This document shows, piece after piece, positions 5,526 to 5,548 of a DNA stretch of 5,548 nt. The position numbers were made by a program, and so were the translations under genes. Position 1 is the first letter of the stretch. Every line of letters begins with the position of its first letter. This DNA comes from Campylobacteraceae bacterium (GTDB lineage: Bacteria; Campylobacterota; Campylobacteria; Campylobacterales; Sulfurovaceae), in the NCBI GenBank assembly GCA_027066355.1, contig JAMONW010000169.1:1-5548 (forward strand). Reading direction: 5' to 3'. The notes under the pieces are model-generated. The model was not told the DNA's origin, ran no database searches, and worked only from the letters and a program-made list of their open reading frames with translations.

Positions 5526-5548
5526 AATTTTACCTTTTTTATTTTTTT

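Noticed and set aside
1..5548. A novel defence, mobile or biosynthetic system
   Set aside because: All complete genes but one belong to well-known housekeeping or stress families with intact motifs, and no repeats, integrases or toxin-like genes cluster together.

Overview
The window looks like an ordinary chromosomal segment from an AT-rich member of the Campylobacterota (formerly Epsilonproteobacteria). This rests on the low GC content, the Campylobacter/Helicobacter/Sulfurimonas-like character of the AhpC, on -10 boxes that mostly lack a good -35, and on the small genome-style packing of unrelated housekeeping genes. I cannot fix the genus. There are no insertion sequences, phage genes, CRISPR arrays, tRNAs or rRNAs, and no convincing sign of a novel multi-gene system. 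The less usual material is a secreted protein of unknown function, several intergenic sequence structures, and a heptad repeat that runs into the end of queC.

Layout. (1) Positions 2-316 (+) hold the C-terminal end of an unrecognised, Asn/Ile/Lys-rich protein that begins outside the window. (2) Positions 381-1421 (+) hold a peroxide-defence pair: a 2-Cys peroxiredoxin (ahpC) with an extended -10 promoter, followed 33 bp later by a Fur-family regulator that is most likely PerR. A small hairpin overlaps the ahpC stop codon. (3) A long hairpin (1457-1505) separates perR from the convergent pair ybeY and a calcium/sodium antiporter gene on the minus strand (2890-1517). That pair is joined stop-to-start (TAG directly followed by ATG). 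(4) queC (2942-3613, +) diverges from ybeY across a 51-bp gap in which the two candidate -10 boxes overlap; ybeY may be read from a leaderless mRNA. (5) A 70-bp convergent gap with heptad repeats and a hairpin separates queC from a minus-strand gene (4844-3684) for a secreted protein with three pairs of cysteines, which has its own near-consensus promoter. (6) Positions 5525-4971 (minus) hold pgsA, with a TTG start close to the right edge.

How the genes fit together. Only the ahpC-perR pair forms a clear functional unit: a peroxide scavenger next to a likely peroxide-sensing repressor, with an AT-rich inverted repeat over the promoter as a possible operator. The ybeY-antiporter pair is coupled in expression but not obviously in function (rRNA maturation and Ca2+ export). 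QueC (queuosine precursor synthesis), PgsA (phosphatidylglycerol synthesis) and the secreted protein appear independent of one another.
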